DNA of 64,000 bases from Cupriavidus basilensis (GTDB lineage Bacteria > Pseudomonadota > Gammaproteobacteria > Burkholderiales > Burkholderiaceae). The DNA is taken from contig NZ_BBQM01000012.1 of assembly GCF_000876015.1 (NCBI RefSeq), forward strand, positions 62,001-126,000, in the 5' to 3' direction. Each line of letters opens with the position of its first letter. Position 1 is the stretch's first letter. Made by a program: the position numbers and the translations under genes. The notes under the pieces were generated by a model. The model did no database searches. It was given only the letters and a program-made list of their open reading frames with translations, and was not told the DNA's origin. Positions 18,057 to 26,956 of the stretch are shown piece by piece.

Positions 18057-18446
18057 CTAAAAGCCGCCCGGCTGCGGCTCCCTCGCATCGAAATCGAGCT
18101 CGATCCTGGCGCCGTTGGGATCGTGCAGGAACAACTGCCACAGGCCGGAGCCCGCCTGCCGCCCGAGCGTGAACGGAATGCCGCGGCGGCGCAGGTCGCC
18201 CGTGTATTGCTCCAGGCCGGTGGCGGTGAAGGCCATGTGGTCCAGCACGCCGGCCGCGGGCGCCGGCAGCGCATCGGTGGCGACGAGGTGCACGATGGGC
18301 GCGCCACCGGCGTACAGCCACGCGCCCGGGAACGAGAACGGCGGGCGCGGGCCGGTCTCGAAGCCCAGCACCTCGCGGTAGAAAGCGACGCTGTCTTCGA
18401 GGGCGTCGGTCAGGACGGTGAAGTGGTTCATCCCGGCGATCGGCAT
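18057..18446 (-). CDS. VOC-superfamily (glyoxalase/dioxygenase fold) protein
   Basis: This 129-residue single-domain vicinal-oxygen-chelate protein has metal-ligand candidates at His8 (GMNHFTVLTDALEDSVAFYREVLGF), His53 (PIVHLVA), His70 (GVLDHMAFTATG) and Glu116 (ARIELDF). Substrate cannot be predicted, as VOC proteins include isomerases, lyases, dioxygenases and resistance proteins. The ATG at 18446 has AGGAG six bases upstream. The frame continues further upstream, but that part lies over the gntR 3' end. It is the downstream neighbour of the GntR gene on the same strand, so it may belong to that regulon. Confidence 0.88.
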   Translation of the reverse strand: MPIAGMNHFTVLTDALEDSVAFYREVLGFETGPRPPFSFPGAWLYAGGAPIVHLVATDALPAPAAGVLDHMAFTATGLEQYTGDLRRRGIPFTLGRQAGSGLWQLFLHDPNGARIELDFDAREPQPGGF

Positions 18447-18523
18447 GTCTTGCTCCTGTTCTGCTTCTTGTGCTGCCCGACCGACGCGGCGCGATGCCGC
18501 CGCGCATGGCCGGCCCGGCCGTG

Positions 18524-19204
18524 TCAGACCGATTCTTCTTCCCGCGACGCCATCCAGTCGAGCAGTACCGTCTTGCCCCACTGGATGTCGTCGCCGATCG
18601 CCGCCGATACCGTCTTCGGGTCCTTGCGGGCGAGGCCGTCGAGCACGCGGTAGTGCGGGTGCTCTTCCAGGCTTTCGCGGCTGGCCTGCAGCTCCGTGTG
18701 GAAGATATGCAGCAGCGGCCCCATGCGCACCCACATGCTTTCCACCACCGCGAACAGGTTGGGCAGGTGGGACGCGGCGAGCAATTCGAAATGGAACTTG
18801 CGGTTCAGCCCCGCCGCCTCGCGCGGGCTGGCCGACACCGCCTTGATGAAGGCCTCGTGCGTCCTGCGCAGCCGCGCGATCTCCTGCGGCGTGATGCGCA
18901 GCGCGGCGGCCTCGGCGGCGGCGCCTTCGAGCAGCGTGCGCATCAGCTGGATCTCGGAGACCGTGCCGGGGTCGAGCTCGGGCACGGTGATGGAGGTCGC
19001 CGCGGTCATTTCCAGCGCCTGCTCGCTCACCAGCCGGAAGATCGCCTCGCGCACGGGGGTGGTGCTGGTCCCCATCGACTGGGCCAGTTCCGCCACGCGC
19101 AAGCGCTCGCCCGGCACGTACTTGCCGCTCATCAATGCGGAGCGGATCTGGTCGTAGACGCGTGACGACAGATTGCTCTTCTCCACGCGCACGAGTTCTT
19201 TCAT
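18524..19204 (-). CDS. GntR-family regulator, FadR subfamily (FCD domain)
   Basis: This 226-residue regulator has an N-terminal wHTH at about 8-72 (VYDQIRSALMSGKYVPGERLRVAELAQSM, then TPVREAIFRLVSEQAL) and an all-helical FCD effector domain at about 85-215. The FCD metal-site region is NRKFHFELLAASHLPN, with Asn where many family members have Asp. FCD regulators usually repress catabolic genes and bind small carboxylates or sugar acids. A perfect 12-bp palindrome lies 36 bp before the start codon, and related palindromes precede the neighbouring catabolic genes, which points to autoregulation and local control. Confidence 0.93.
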   Translation of the reverse strand: MKELVRVEKSNLSSRVYDQIRSALMSGKYVPGERLRVAELAQSMGTSTTPVREAIFRLVSEQALEMTAATSITVPELDPGTVSEIQLMRTLLEGAAAEAAALRITPQEIARLRRTHEAFIKAVSASPREAAGLNRKFHFELLAASHLPNLFAVVESMWVRMGPLLHIFHTELQASRESLEEHPHYRVLDGLARKDPKTVSAAIGDDIQWGKTVLLDWMASREEESV

Positions 19205-19239
19205 GACAGCCTGCCTCGGTAAGGAATGTTCAAGGACAC

Positions 19240-19251
19240 ATCATATATGAT
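19240..19251. promoter_or_regulatory. Candidate GntR operator, site 1 (gntR promoter)
   Basis: ATCATATATGAT is a perfect 12-bp palindrome in an otherwise GC-rich context, in the 67-bp gap upstream of gntR. It shares CAT-N-ATATA with sites at 20226 and 21587. Confidence 0.6.
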
Positions 19252-19271
19252 ATGCAGCGCTATTTTTCCGC

Positions 19272-20129
19272 TCAGGCGGGGCTGCCGGCGCCGGCGGGCG
19301 GTGTGTCCAGCAGGTAGTCCGCCAGCAGGTCGATCTGCGCCGTCACCATGTGCTCGCCGAGATGGATGCGGCAGCCGCGCGCCCTGGCCGCGAGCAGCAG
19401 CGGGGTCTGCGCCGGCTGCATGATGACTTCCGCGACGATGGTTTCGGGCCGCAGCAGGGCGGGGTCGAGCGGCAGCGGGTCGTCGGGCTTGAGGCCGAGC
19501 GAGGTGCCGTTGACGATCAGGTCCCAGTCGCCGGCCGGACCCGCGGCGGAGGCCACGGCGGCGCCGGGCCGCTTCGCCTTCAACTGCGCGGCGAGCGCGT
19601 CGGCCTTGCCGCGCGAGCGGTTGACGATGGCCAGCTGCGCCACGCCGGCATCGAGCAGCGCCGCCGCCACCGCGGTGGCCGCGCCGCCCGCGCCCAGCAG
19701 CAGGGTCCGCTTGCCGGCTGGGTCGATGCCCTGCGCGCGCAGGCCCGCCACGAAACCCACGCCGTCGAACACCCTGCCGACGAAGCGCCCGTCGGGCGTG
19801 CGGCGCGCCACGTTGCACACGCCGAGGTCGGCCGCCACGCCTTCGAGTTCGTCGCACAGCCGCGCCACTTCCTGCTTGTGCGGCACGGTGACGATCACGC
19901 CGGCGAGGTTCTCCACCGCGCGCAGGCCCGCCAGCGCGCCGGGCAGCTGCGCCGGCGAGACCTGCCACGGCACCAGCACCGCGTTGCGCCCCAGCGCCGC
20001 GGCGCGCGCGTTGAAGAAGGCCGGCGTGCGCACGTGATGCGCGGGGTAGGCGAGGATGACGACGACCCGCGTGCGGCCGTCGATGAGGCTGACCGCGGGG
20101 CTCGCGGCGGGGGGATTGGTTTCCGGCAT
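19272..20129 (-). CDS. Shikimate dehydrogenase-like protein (divergent AroE paralogue)
   Basis: This 285-residue protein has the shikimate/quinate dehydrogenase fold. The NADP-binding loop GAGGAATAVAAALLDAG, the active-site Lys in TVPHKQEVARL and the Asp in RVFDGVGFVAGL are present. The substrate-binding loop, usually SHSLSP or SxSP, reads AYPAHHVRTP, and the usual GxNTDG is GRVFDG, so the substrate is probably not shikimate. The ATG at 20129 follows GGAG at ten bases. It diverges from the GldA-like gene across an operator-like palindrome and reads toward gntR, so a catabolic dehydrogenase role within this cluster is more likely than aromatic biosynthesis. Confidence 0.85.
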   Translation of the reverse strand: MPETNPPAASPAVSLIDGRTRVVVILAYPAHHVRTPAFFNARAAALGRNAVLVPWQVSPAQLPGALAGLRAVENLAGVIVTVPHKQEVARLCDELEGVAADLGVCNVARRTPDGRFVGRVFDGVGFVAGLRAQGIDPAGKRTLLLGAGGAATAVAAALLDAGVAQLAIVNRSRGKADALAAQLKAKRPGAAVASAAGPAGDWDLIVNGTSLGLKPDDPLPLDPALLRPETIVAEVIMQPAQTPLLLAARARGCRIHLGEHMVTAQIDLLADYLLDTPPAGAGSPA

Positions 20130-20225
20130 CGGGCAGGGCTCCAGGAAGAATCGGAAGAACAAGCGAAGGGTTGCGGGGCGGGCCGCGGCGAAAAAAGCTT
20201 CTTGCCAGCCACCGATAATGATGTA

Positions 20226-20244
20226 GCATATATCCTATATCATG
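20226..20244. promoter_or_regulatory. Candidate GntR operator, site 2 (aroE-like/gldA-like divergent promoter)
   Basis: The imperfect palindrome GCATATATCCTATATCATG lies in the 217-bp divergent gap. On the opposite strand it begins CATGATATA, as site 3 does. The AT-rich block is isolated in GC-rich DNA. Confidence 0.55.
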
Positions 20245-20346
20245 TATTGGGAAGGGCGGCAGGCCACCGGAACGGCGGCCCGCGCGCCCCGAAACCCGCA
20301 GCGGGCCGGCATCCGCCAGGCCGGCGCAATCCAAGGAGGAGACAAC

Positions 20347-21441
20347 GTGCAAGCGGTATTTGGCTCGCCCGGACGCTATGTCCAGGGCGCGGGGGCGCTG
20401 GACGCGCTGGGCGGGCATGTGGCCCGGCTCGGCCGCGACGCGGTGCTGGTCGCGGACCGGATGGTGATGGAAATGATCGGCGCGCGCGTCGGGCAGTTGT
20501 GCGCCGACGCCGGGGTGGCGCTGCGCCGGCTGAGCTTCGACGAGGGCCTGACGCCGGAGCTGGTGGCGCGCCTCGTCGGCGAGCTGGGCGCCGGCGCGCC
20601 GGCGGTGATCGTCGCCGCCGGCGGCGGGCGCAGCATCGACGCCGGCAAGGCGCTGGCGGACCATTACCAGGCGCCGGTCATCACGGTGCCGACGGTGGCC
20701 TCCAACGATGCGCCGACCAGCAAGAACTACGTGCTCTACGACGCCCATCACCGGCTGCTCGCGGTCCGGCACCTGCCCTACAGCCCGGCCTGCGTCGTCG
20801 CCGACACCGCGCTGATCGCGCAGGCGCCCGCGGCCATGCTGCTGGCGGGCATCGGCGACGCCATCTCCAAATCCTTCGAAGCGGCGCAATGCGCGGCCGC
20901 GCCCGACGGCGCCAACATGTTCGGCACCCGGCCGCTGCTGTCGGCGGGGGCGCTGGCGCGCGAGTGCCACCGCGTGCTGATGGCCGATGCGCAGGCCGCG
21001 CTGGCGGTGGCCGGCTCGGGCGTGCCGGATGCCGCTTTCGAGCGGGTGGTGGAGGCCACCATCCTGATGTCCGGCCTGGGCTTCGAAAGCGGCGGCCTGT
21101 CGATCGCGCACGCGCTCACGCGCGGGCTGTCCGCGCTGCGCCACGCGCAGCGCGCGCCCCACGGCCTGCAGGTGGCATACGGCCTGCTGGTCCAGCTGGA
21201 GCTGGAGCGGCGCCAGGACGGCGCGCGCGTCGAGATCGAGGCGCTGTACCGCCGCATCGGCCTGCCGCTGCGGCTGGCGGACCTGGGCCTCACCGATGCC
21301 TCGCGCGAGGAACTGGAGGCGGCCGCCACGCTGTCGCTGGCGGCCCCGCACATGAAGAACTTCCCGCGCGCGCTGGACGCCGCCGCGATCGCCGATGCGA
21401 TGCGGCAGGTGGATGCGCGCGCGGTGCGGGCCCCACATTAA
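20347..21441 (+). CDS. Iron-containing alcohol dehydrogenase, GldA-like
   Basis: This 364-residue protein is of the glycerol dehydrogenase group, NAD-linked and metal-dependent. The nucleotide-binding motif is AGGGRSIDAGKALA, and the GldA-type loop TVPTVASNDAPTSKN follows. Metal ligands are visible as Asp in GIGDAISKSFEA, His in SIAHALTRGL and His in APHGLQVAYG. The length matches GldA at about 367. The GTG at 20347 was chosen because AAGGAGGAG precedes it by a few bases, while the ATG at 20242 lies within the operator-like region. It likely oxidises a polyol or hydroxyketone for the split transketolase downstream; the substrate is not determined. Confidence 0.9.
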   Translation: MQAVFGSPGRYVQGAGALDALGGHVARLGRDAVLVADRMVMEMIGARVGQLCADAGVALRRLSFDEGLTPELVARLVGELGAGAPAVIVAAGGGRSIDAGKALADHYQAPVITVPTVASNDAPTSKNYVLYDAHHRLLAVRHLPYSPACVVADTALIAQAPAAMLLAGIGDAISKSFEAAQCAAAPDGANMFGTRPLLSAGALARECHRVLMADAQAALAVAGSGVPDAAFERVVEATILMSGLGFESGGLSIAHALTRGLSALRHAQRAPHGLQVAYGLLVQLELERRQDGARVEIEALYRRIGLPLRLADLGLTDASREELEAAATLSLAAPHMKNFPRALDAAAIADAMRQVDARAVRAPH

Positions 21442-21586
21442 GCAGCCAGGCGGATCACACGTCAGGCCGGCCGGGCGCGATGGCGCCGCCGGCGGCGCAG
21501 CAGACTATCCGGAGCCCGGCGCCAGCGTGTCCGGGCGGTAACTGAGAGGAGCGTAAGCAATGCATTTCCCATGTCCCCTGAAAAAA

Positions 21587-21604
21587 TGCATGATATATCG
21601 TGCA
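21587..21604. promoter_or_regulatory. Candidate GntR operator, site 3 (upstream of split transketolase)
   Basis: TGCATGATATATCGTGCA is an 18-bp palindrome with a single mismatched pair. It lies 24 bp before the transketolase N-subunit ATG, where a repressor would block transcription. Confidence 0.6.
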
Positions 21605-21627
21605 TCAATCGAAAACGGAGGCGTCCG

Positions 21628-22557
21628 ATGAGCCAAGCCATCGTGTCGGCGCCGCCCGTGGCCGCCGACGGCGCGTTCGCGCCGAGCGCGGAGCAGGTCG
21701 CGCGGCTCAAGGAGCGCGCCACCTTCGTGCGCCTGGAGACCATCCGGCTGATCGAGATCGCCAAGACCGGGCACTACACCTCGGTGTTCTCGGCGGCCGA
21801 GACCTTCGCCGCGCTGTACTACGACGTGATGAAGCTGCGCCGCGGCGAGCCCGCCTGGCCCCAGCGCGACCGCTTCCTGATGGGCAAGGGCCACGCCGCG
21901 GTGGGCCTGTTCCCGATCCTCGCCGATCTCGACTTCTTCCCCAGGTCCTGGCTCGACGACTACACCCGCCTGGGCAGCCCGCTCGGCGACCACCCCGACA
22001 TGCGCAAGGTGCCGGGCATCGACTTCAGCTCCGGCTCGATCGGGCACGCGCTCTCGGCCGGGCTGGGCATGACGCTGGCCGGCCGGCACGCGGGGCTGGA
22101 CTTCACCACCTTCGTGATGCTCGGCGACGGCGAGATGCAGGAAGGGCAGGTGTGGGAGGCGGCGATGTCCGCCGCGCACCATCGCGCCAACCGCCTCGTC
22201 GCCATCGTCGACCGCAACGGCTTCCAGCTCGACGGCGCGGTGGACGAAGTGATGGGCATCGAGCCGCTCGACGCCAAGTGGCGTGCGTTCGGCTGGGAAG
22301 TCCACGTGGTGGACGGCCACGACGTGGCCGCGCTGACCGCCTTGCTGCGCCGGCTGCGCGCCGACGACGCGCGCGCCACGCCGGCCTGCGTGATCGCGAA
22401 GACGGTCAAGGGCAAGGGCGTGTCCTACATGGAGACCGAGCCCGGCTGGCACCTGGGCTACCTCGCGCCCGAAGACGCGCGGCGCGCGGCCGAGGAAATC
22501 CTCGCCAGGGACGCACGGCAGGACCAGCAGGACCAACAGGACAAACGGGACCGATAG
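21628..22557 (+). CDS. Transketolase N-terminal subunit (split transketolase)
   Basis: This 309-residue protein is the thiamine diphosphate-binding half. The TPP motif begins at GDGEMQEGQVWEAAM and ends at VDRNGFQ. RFLMGKGHAAVGLFPIL and PGIDFSSGSIGHALSAGLGMTLA are typical transketolase segments. Together with the next gene it makes one alpha2-beta2-type enzyme that transfers a two-carbon ketol unit. The ATG at 21628 has ACGGAGG upstream; the start at 21571 lies upstream of the operator. The C-terminus ends in a Gln/Asp tandem (DQQDQQDKRD) coded by a simple repeat. Split transketolases in such clusters often work on unusual sugars rather than in the housekeeping pentose pathway. Confidence 0.92.
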   Translation: MSQAIVSAPPVAADGAFAPSAEQVARLKERATFVRLETIRLIEIAKTGHYTSVFSAAETFAALYYDVMKLRRGEPAWPQRDRFLMGKGHAAVGLFPILADLDFFPRSWLDDYTRLGSPLGDHPDMRKVPGIDFSSGSIGHALSAGLGMTLAGRHAGLDFTTFVMLGDGEMQEGQVWEAAMSAAHHRANRLVAIVDRNGFQLDGAVDEVMGIEPLDAKWRAFGWEVHVVDGHDVAALTALLRRLRADDARATPACVIAKTVKGKGVSYMETEPGWHLGYLAPEDARRAAEEILARDARQDQQDQQDKRDR

Positions 22558-22558
22558 C

Positions 22559-23539
22559 ATGAACCAGCCACTTTCCAAGGACTCCTGGCAATACCGGGGC
22601 CTGAACGCCATCACGCCGGGCCTGAGCTACCTGTCCAACGGTCTGATCGACCTGGTCGAGGCCGGCGCGCCGGTGCTCGCCGGCTCGGCCGACCTGCAGT
22701 ACTCCAACGGCCTGGCGCGCTTCGCCCAGCGCTTTCCCGAGCGCTACATCCAGTTCGGCATCTCCGAGCAGAACATGGTGACGGCGGCGGCCGGCATGGC
22801 CACCGTGGGCTACACGCCGTTCGTCGCCACCTTCGCCTCGTTCCTGGCGCTGCTGTGCTGCGAGCAGATCCGCATGGACGTGGCCTACTGCGGCCTGCCG
22901 GTGCGGCTGGTGGGCCACCACGCGGGCATCTCGCTGGGTTTCTACGGCACCTCGCACCACGCCACCGAGGATCTCGCCATCATGCGCTCGATCGCCGACC
23001 TCACCGTGGTGGCGCCGGCCGACGGCCCGCAGCTGCGCGCCGCGGTCAAGGCCTCGGCCGGCCACGCGCAGCCGATCTATTTCCGCATCGGCCGCGGGCG
23101 CGAGCCGGACGTCTACGAAGAGGGCGTGCCGTTCGAGTTCGGCAAGGCCATCGAGCACCAGCAGGGCGAGGAGCTGACGCTGATCGCCACCGGCTCGTGC
23201 GTGCATCCCGCGCGCGAGGCGGCGAAGCGGCTCGCCGCCGCCGGCCATTCGGTGGGGATGATCGACATGGCCACGGTCAAGCCGCTCGACCGCGACGCCG
23301 TGCTGCGCGCCGCGGCGCGCTCGCGCGTGCTGATGACGGTGGAGGAACACAACGTGCTGGGCGGCCTGGGCGGCGCCGTGGCCGAGGTGCTGGCCGACGT
23401 CGGCGCCGGGGTGCGGCTGGTGCGCCACGGCATCCTCGACGAGTACAGCCTGATCGCGCCGCCGACGCATCTGTACGCGCACTACAAGCTCGACGTGGAC
23501 GGCATCGCGCAGCTGGCGCGCGAGGTCATGGCGGCATAG
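22559..23539 (+). CDS. Transketolase C-terminal subunit (split transketolase)
   Basis: This 326-residue protein has the pyrimidine-binding domain with the catalytic Glu in QFGISEQNMVTAAAGMA (about residue 70) and the C-terminal transketolase domain from about 190 (LIATGSCVHPAREAAKRLAAAGHSV). HHAGISLGFYGTSHHATED is the usual region of cofactor and substrate contact. The start lies one base after the N-subunit stop codon, so the pair is tightly coupled. Relatives with similar halves include DXS-like enzymes, sugar-cleaving SqwGH and apiose-route AptAB; none can be assigned here. Confidence 0.92.
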   Translation: MNQPLSKDSWQYRGLNAITPGLSYLSNGLIDLVEAGAPVLAGSADLQYSNGLARFAQRFPERYIQFGISEQNMVTAAAGMATVGYTPFVATFASFLALLCCEQIRMDVAYCGLPVRLVGHHAGISLGFYGTSHHATEDLAIMRSIADLTVVAPADGPQLRAAVKASAGHAQPIYFRIGRGREPDVYEEGVPFEFGKAIEHQQGEELTLIATGSCVHPAREAAKRLAAAGHSVGMIDMATVKPLDRDAVLRAAARSRVLMTVEEHNVLGGLGGAVAEVLADVGAGVRLVRHGILDEYSLIAPPTHLYAHYKLDVDGIAQLAREVMAA

Positions 23540-23663
23540 CAGGACACCGGCGCGGCGCGGACGGGCATGGTCCCGGCCGCGCCGCGCCGGCGCAGGCAGT
23601 GGTGCAGGGAGCTATTTCATAACAAGTCGCAAAGACAAAACGGTTCGACACAGGAGACAGTCA

Positions 23664-24929
23664 ATGTACAACCTCATATCAAGAACCCGGCGGGCGGTCC
23701 TGCTCGCCGCCGGCCTCGGCGCCGCATTGGCGTGCGGCGCCGCCGCGGCCCAGGTCAAGGAAATCCCGATCGGCTTCGTGCTGCCCCTGTCCGGGGGCGC
23801 CGCCACCATCGGCAACCAGACCAAGCAGGGCGCCGAGATCGCCGCCGAGCAGATCAACCAGGCCGGCGGCATCCGCTCGCTCGGCGGCGCGAAGCTCAAG
23901 CTGATCTTCGCCGACAGCCAGTCCAAGCCCGACGTGGGCGTGGCCGAGACCGAGCGCCTGATCCAGCGCGAGAACGTGCCGCTGATCGTGGGCGCCTACA
24001 ACAGCGCCGTGACCTTCCCGGCCACCGAGGTGGCGGAGCGCTACAAGGTACCCTGGGTCGTGACCGGCGCGGTCAAGGACGAGATCACCGAGCGCGGCTT
24101 CAAGTACGTGTTCCGCCCCAACAACAAGGCCATCTACGACGCGCGCGAGCAGATCGACGCGCTCGACCTGCTCAAGAAGGAAACCGGCAAGGGGCCGAAG
24201 AACATCGGGCTGTTCTACGAGGGCACCGACTGGGGCCGCTCGCACGCGGCCAACATCAAGAAGCTGGTCAAGGAGCGCGGCTACGCGATCTCGCTCGACG
24301 AGTCGTATCCGCCCAACCAGACCGATCTCTCGGCGCAGCTGCTGAAGATCCGCAGCGCGAAGCCGGACGCGCTGATCGTGGTGGCCTACACGCCCGACCA
24401 CATCCTGTTCACGCGCCAGCTCGCGGAGAGCCGCCTCTACATTCCCTACGGCGTGCATTCGGTGGGCGGCGGCTCGGAAGACCCGAACTTCTACAAGGCG
24501 GTGTCGCCCAAGGCCGTCGAGTACATGTTCGTGCAGGATGACTTCCAGGTCGACATCATGCGCGCGGCCAAGGACCCGGCCATCGTCGCCGCGGACGCCA
24601 GGTTCAAGGCGGCGCTCGGCTACGGCATGAATTCCTACGGCTCGCAGGGCATGTCCAACGTCTACATCGTCAAGGACGCGCTCGAGCGCGCCGCCTCCGC
24701 CGACCGCGAGAAGCTGCGCGCCGCGCTGGCCGCCACCGACATCACCAGCGGCCCCGCGCTGGTGACGGGCTACCAGCGCATCAAGTTCGACGACCAGGGC
24801 CAGAACACCTACGCCCACGGCGTGATCTCGCAGAACCTCAACGGCGAGCGCCGCACCATCTGGCCGATGGAGAACCGGCTGGCCGGCGTCAAGCCGGTGT
24901 GGCCGCTGCCGGCGCCGGCAGCGCGCTGA
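23664..24929 (+). CDS. Branched-chain-type ABC transporter substrate-binding protein
   Basis: This 421-residue periplasmic receptor has the LivJ-like Peripla_BP_6 fold. A signal peptide (about residues 1-28, ending CGAAAAQ) is followed by IPIGFVLPLSGGAATIGNQTKQGAEIAAEQINQAGG, the usual mature start. LKLIFADSQSKPDVGVAETERLI and VPLIVGAYNSAVTFPATEVAER are conserved family strands. It is longer than LivJ and resembles receptors for aromatic acids, amides or polyols rather than leucine. It heads the five-gene transporter block behind the transketolase genes, so it probably captures the cluster's carbon source. Confidence 0.9.
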   Translation: MYNLISRTRRAVLLAAGLGAALACGAAAAQVKEIPIGFVLPLSGGAATIGNQTKQGAEIAAEQINQAGGIRSLGGAKLKLIFADSQSKPDVGVAETERLIQRENVPLIVGAYNSAVTFPATEVAERYKVPWVVTGAVKDEITERGFKYVFRPNNKAIYDAREQIDALDLLKKETGKGPKNIGLFYEGTDWGRSHAANIKKLVKERGYAISLDESYPPNQTDLSAQLLKIRSAKPDALIVVAYTPDHILFTRQLAESRLYIPYGVHSVGGGSEDPNFYKAVSPKAVEYMFVQDDFQVDIMRAAKDPAIVAADARFKAALGYGMNSYGSQGMSNVYIVKDALERAASADREKLRAALAATDITSGPALVTGYQRIKFDDQGQNTYAHGVISQNLNGERRTIWPMENRLAGVKPVWPLPAPAAR

Positions 24930-25022
24930 GGCGGGCACGCAGTCGCACGGTCCGGCGTGGCTGCCGGACCGTCACATCCCGCACGGCGGCCGCGGCCGGC
25001 CGTGCCCAATCGAGGTAGGTAT

Positions 25023-25907
25023 ATGGACCCAATCATTCTGGCCTACGCCGTGGTCAACGGCGTATTGCTCGGCGGGATCTACGGGGGCATCGCGCTGGGC
25101 CTGAGCCTCATCTTCGGCGTGCTGAGGGTGATCAATTTCGCGCATGGCTCCTTCCTGATGCTCGCCATGTATCTCAGTTACCTGATCTGGTCGGTGTTCG
25201 GCATCCATCCGTATGCCACGGCGCTGGTGACGGTGCCGGTGCTGTTCCTGCTCGGCTATTTCACCCAGGCCGTGGTCATCGCGCCGCTGTTCCGGCGCGA
25301 GACCACGATGGTGGTCGAGCCGCTCGGCGCCTTGCTGCTCACCACCGGCATCTTCCTGGTGATCGACAACGCCATCCTGATGAGCTTCGGCCCCGACGTG
25401 CGCACGGTGACCACCGACACCCTGAGCGGCTCGGTCGACATCGGCGGGCTGCCGGTCAACGTGCCGCGCCTGATCGCGTGCGCGGCGGCGGTGGCCGTGT
25501 CGGCCGGGCTGGCCTACTGGCTGCGCTGCACCGACACCGGGCGCAAGATCCGCGCCACCGCGCAGAACCGCGAGGCGGCGGCGCTGTCGGGCATCAACGT
25601 CGGGCGGGTCTACAACGTGACCTTCGGCATCGGCGCCGGCATCCTCGGGCTGTTCGGCGCGCTGCTGGTGCCGTTCCTGTCGGTGTCGCCGTCCACCGGC
25701 CTGGGCTTCGGCATCAAGTCCTTCCTGGTGGTGGTGCTGGGCGGCATCGGCTCGATCCCCGGCTCGCTGCTCGGCGGCCTCGTGCTGGGCATCTTCGAAT
25801 CGTTCGCTTCGCAGTTCGTGACCGCGACCTCCGCGTCGGTGTTCTCGTTCTGCCTGTTCATCGTCGTCCTGCTGGTCCGGCCCAACGGCCTGCTCGGCCG
25901 CAAATGA
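25023..25907 (+). CDS. Branched-chain-type ABC permease (LivH-like)
   Basis: This 294-residue inner-membrane protein has about eight helices. LivH-type motifs are GVLLGGIYGGIALGLSLIFGVLRVINFAHG at the start, TGRKIRATAQNREAAALSGIN in the cytoplasmic coupling loop, and SFLVVVLGGIGSIPGSLLGGLVLG near the end. The ATG at 25023 (MDPIILAYAVVNG) is preferred to the in-frame start at 24957. It forms the translocation pore with the LivM-like protein. The gene follows the receptor gene by 93 bp. Confidence 0.93.
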   Translation: MDPIILAYAVVNGVLLGGIYGGIALGLSLIFGVLRVINFAHGSFLMLAMYLSYLIWSVFGIHPYATALVTVPVLFLLGYFTQAVVIAPLFRRETTMVVEPLGALLLTTGIFLVIDNAILMSFGPDVRTVTTDTLSGSVDIGGLPVNVPRLIACAAAVAVSAGLAYWLRCTDTGRKIRATAQNREAAALSGINVGRVYNVTFGIGAGILGLFGALLVPFLSVSPSTGLGFGIKSFLVVVLGGIGSIPGSLLGGLVLGIFESFASQFVTATSASVFSFCLFIVVLLVRPNGLLGRK

Positions 25908-25920
25908 AGGAGGCCACCGC

Positions 25921-26943
25921 ATGAAGTCGTCAAGGACCAATATCAACCTGGTGCTGGGCATGCCGCTGCTGTGCGCCGCGCTGGTGCTGCCGCTGTTCGT
26001 CAAGGACAGCTACGTGCTGCACTCGCTGGTCATGGTGCTGTACTTCGCCTACATGGCGTCGGCGTGGAATTTCGTGTGCGGCTACGTCGGCCAGCTCTCG
26101 CTCGGGCATTCGGTGTTCGCCGGCAGCGCGGGCTACGTCACGGTGCTGCTGTTTACCGGGCTGGGCCTGTCGCCGTGGCTCGGCATGTGCGCCGGCGGGC
26201 TGGCCGCGGCGCTGCTGGCGGTGTGCATCGGCTACCCCACGTTCAAGCTCAAGGGGCCGTATTTCACGCTGACCACCATCGCCTTTGCCGAGATCGTGCG
26301 GATCTGGGTGGAGAACACCGACGAGTTCCTCGGCATCCCGCTCAAGGGCGCGCAGGGGCTGGTGATCCCGCCGTCGGCCGGCGGCTGGGCGGCATTCCAG
26401 TTCGACGGCAAGGTGCCGTACTACTACATCATCCTGGCCATGCTGGTGGCGATGCTGCTGGCCACGCTGGCGCTGGAGCGCTCGCGCCTGGGCTATTACC
26501 TCAAGGCCATCCGCGGCGACGAGGCCGCCGCGCAGGCGGTGGGCGTGAGCACCACGCGGTATCCGCTCATCGCGCTGGCGATCAGTGCCTTCATGACCGG
26601 CCTGGGCGGCGCCTTCTACGCGCAGTTCTTCCGCTACATCAACCCGGAGCGGAACATGGGCCTGGACCTGTCGATCGACGCCGCCGTGATGGCCATCGTC
26701 GGCGGGCAGGGCACCATCATCGGCCCGGTGCTCGGCGCGTTCGTGCTGCATCCGGTCTCGGAGCTCGCGCGGACCTACTTCGCGGGGCGCTTCCTCGGGC
26801 TGGACCTGGTGATCTACGGCCTGGTGCTGATCGGCGCGGTGCTGTATTTCCCCAAGGGCATCGTCGGCGCGCTCGAGCGCCTGCTGCGGCCGCGCGCGCG
26901 GCGCGCCGCCACGGTGGACGCGCCCGCGGCGCGCAAGGCCTAG
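25921..26943 (+). CDS. Branched-chain-type ABC permease (LivM-like)
   Basis: This 340-residue membrane protein is the second permease half. YVGQLSLGHSVFAGSAGYVTVLL, FKLKGPYFTLTTIAFAEIVRIW, GYYLKAIRGDEAAAQAVGVS (coupling loop) and GGQGTIIGPVLGAFVL are standard LivM features. A strong AAGGAGG spans the stop of the previous gene, 13 bp before this ATG. The C-terminus is basic (RPRARRAATVDAPAARKA). Confidence 0.93.
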   Translation: MKSSRTNINLVLGMPLLCAALVLPLFVKDSYVLHSLVMVLYFAYMASAWNFVCGYVGQLSLGHSVFAGSAGYVTVLLFTGLGLSPWLGMCAGGLAAALLAVCIGYPTFKLKGPYFTLTTIAFAEIVRIWVENTDEFLGIPLKGAQGLVIPPSAGGWAAFQFDGKVPYYYIILAMLVAMLLATLALERSRLGYYLKAIRGDEAAAQAVGVSTTRYPLIALAISAFMTGLGGAFYAQFFRYINPERNMGLDLSIDAAVMAIVGGQGTIIGPVLGAFVLHPVSELARTYFAGRFLGLDLVIYGLVLIGAVLYFPKGIVGALERLLRPRARRAATVDAPAARKA

Positions 26944-26956
26944 GGAGGACCAAGAG

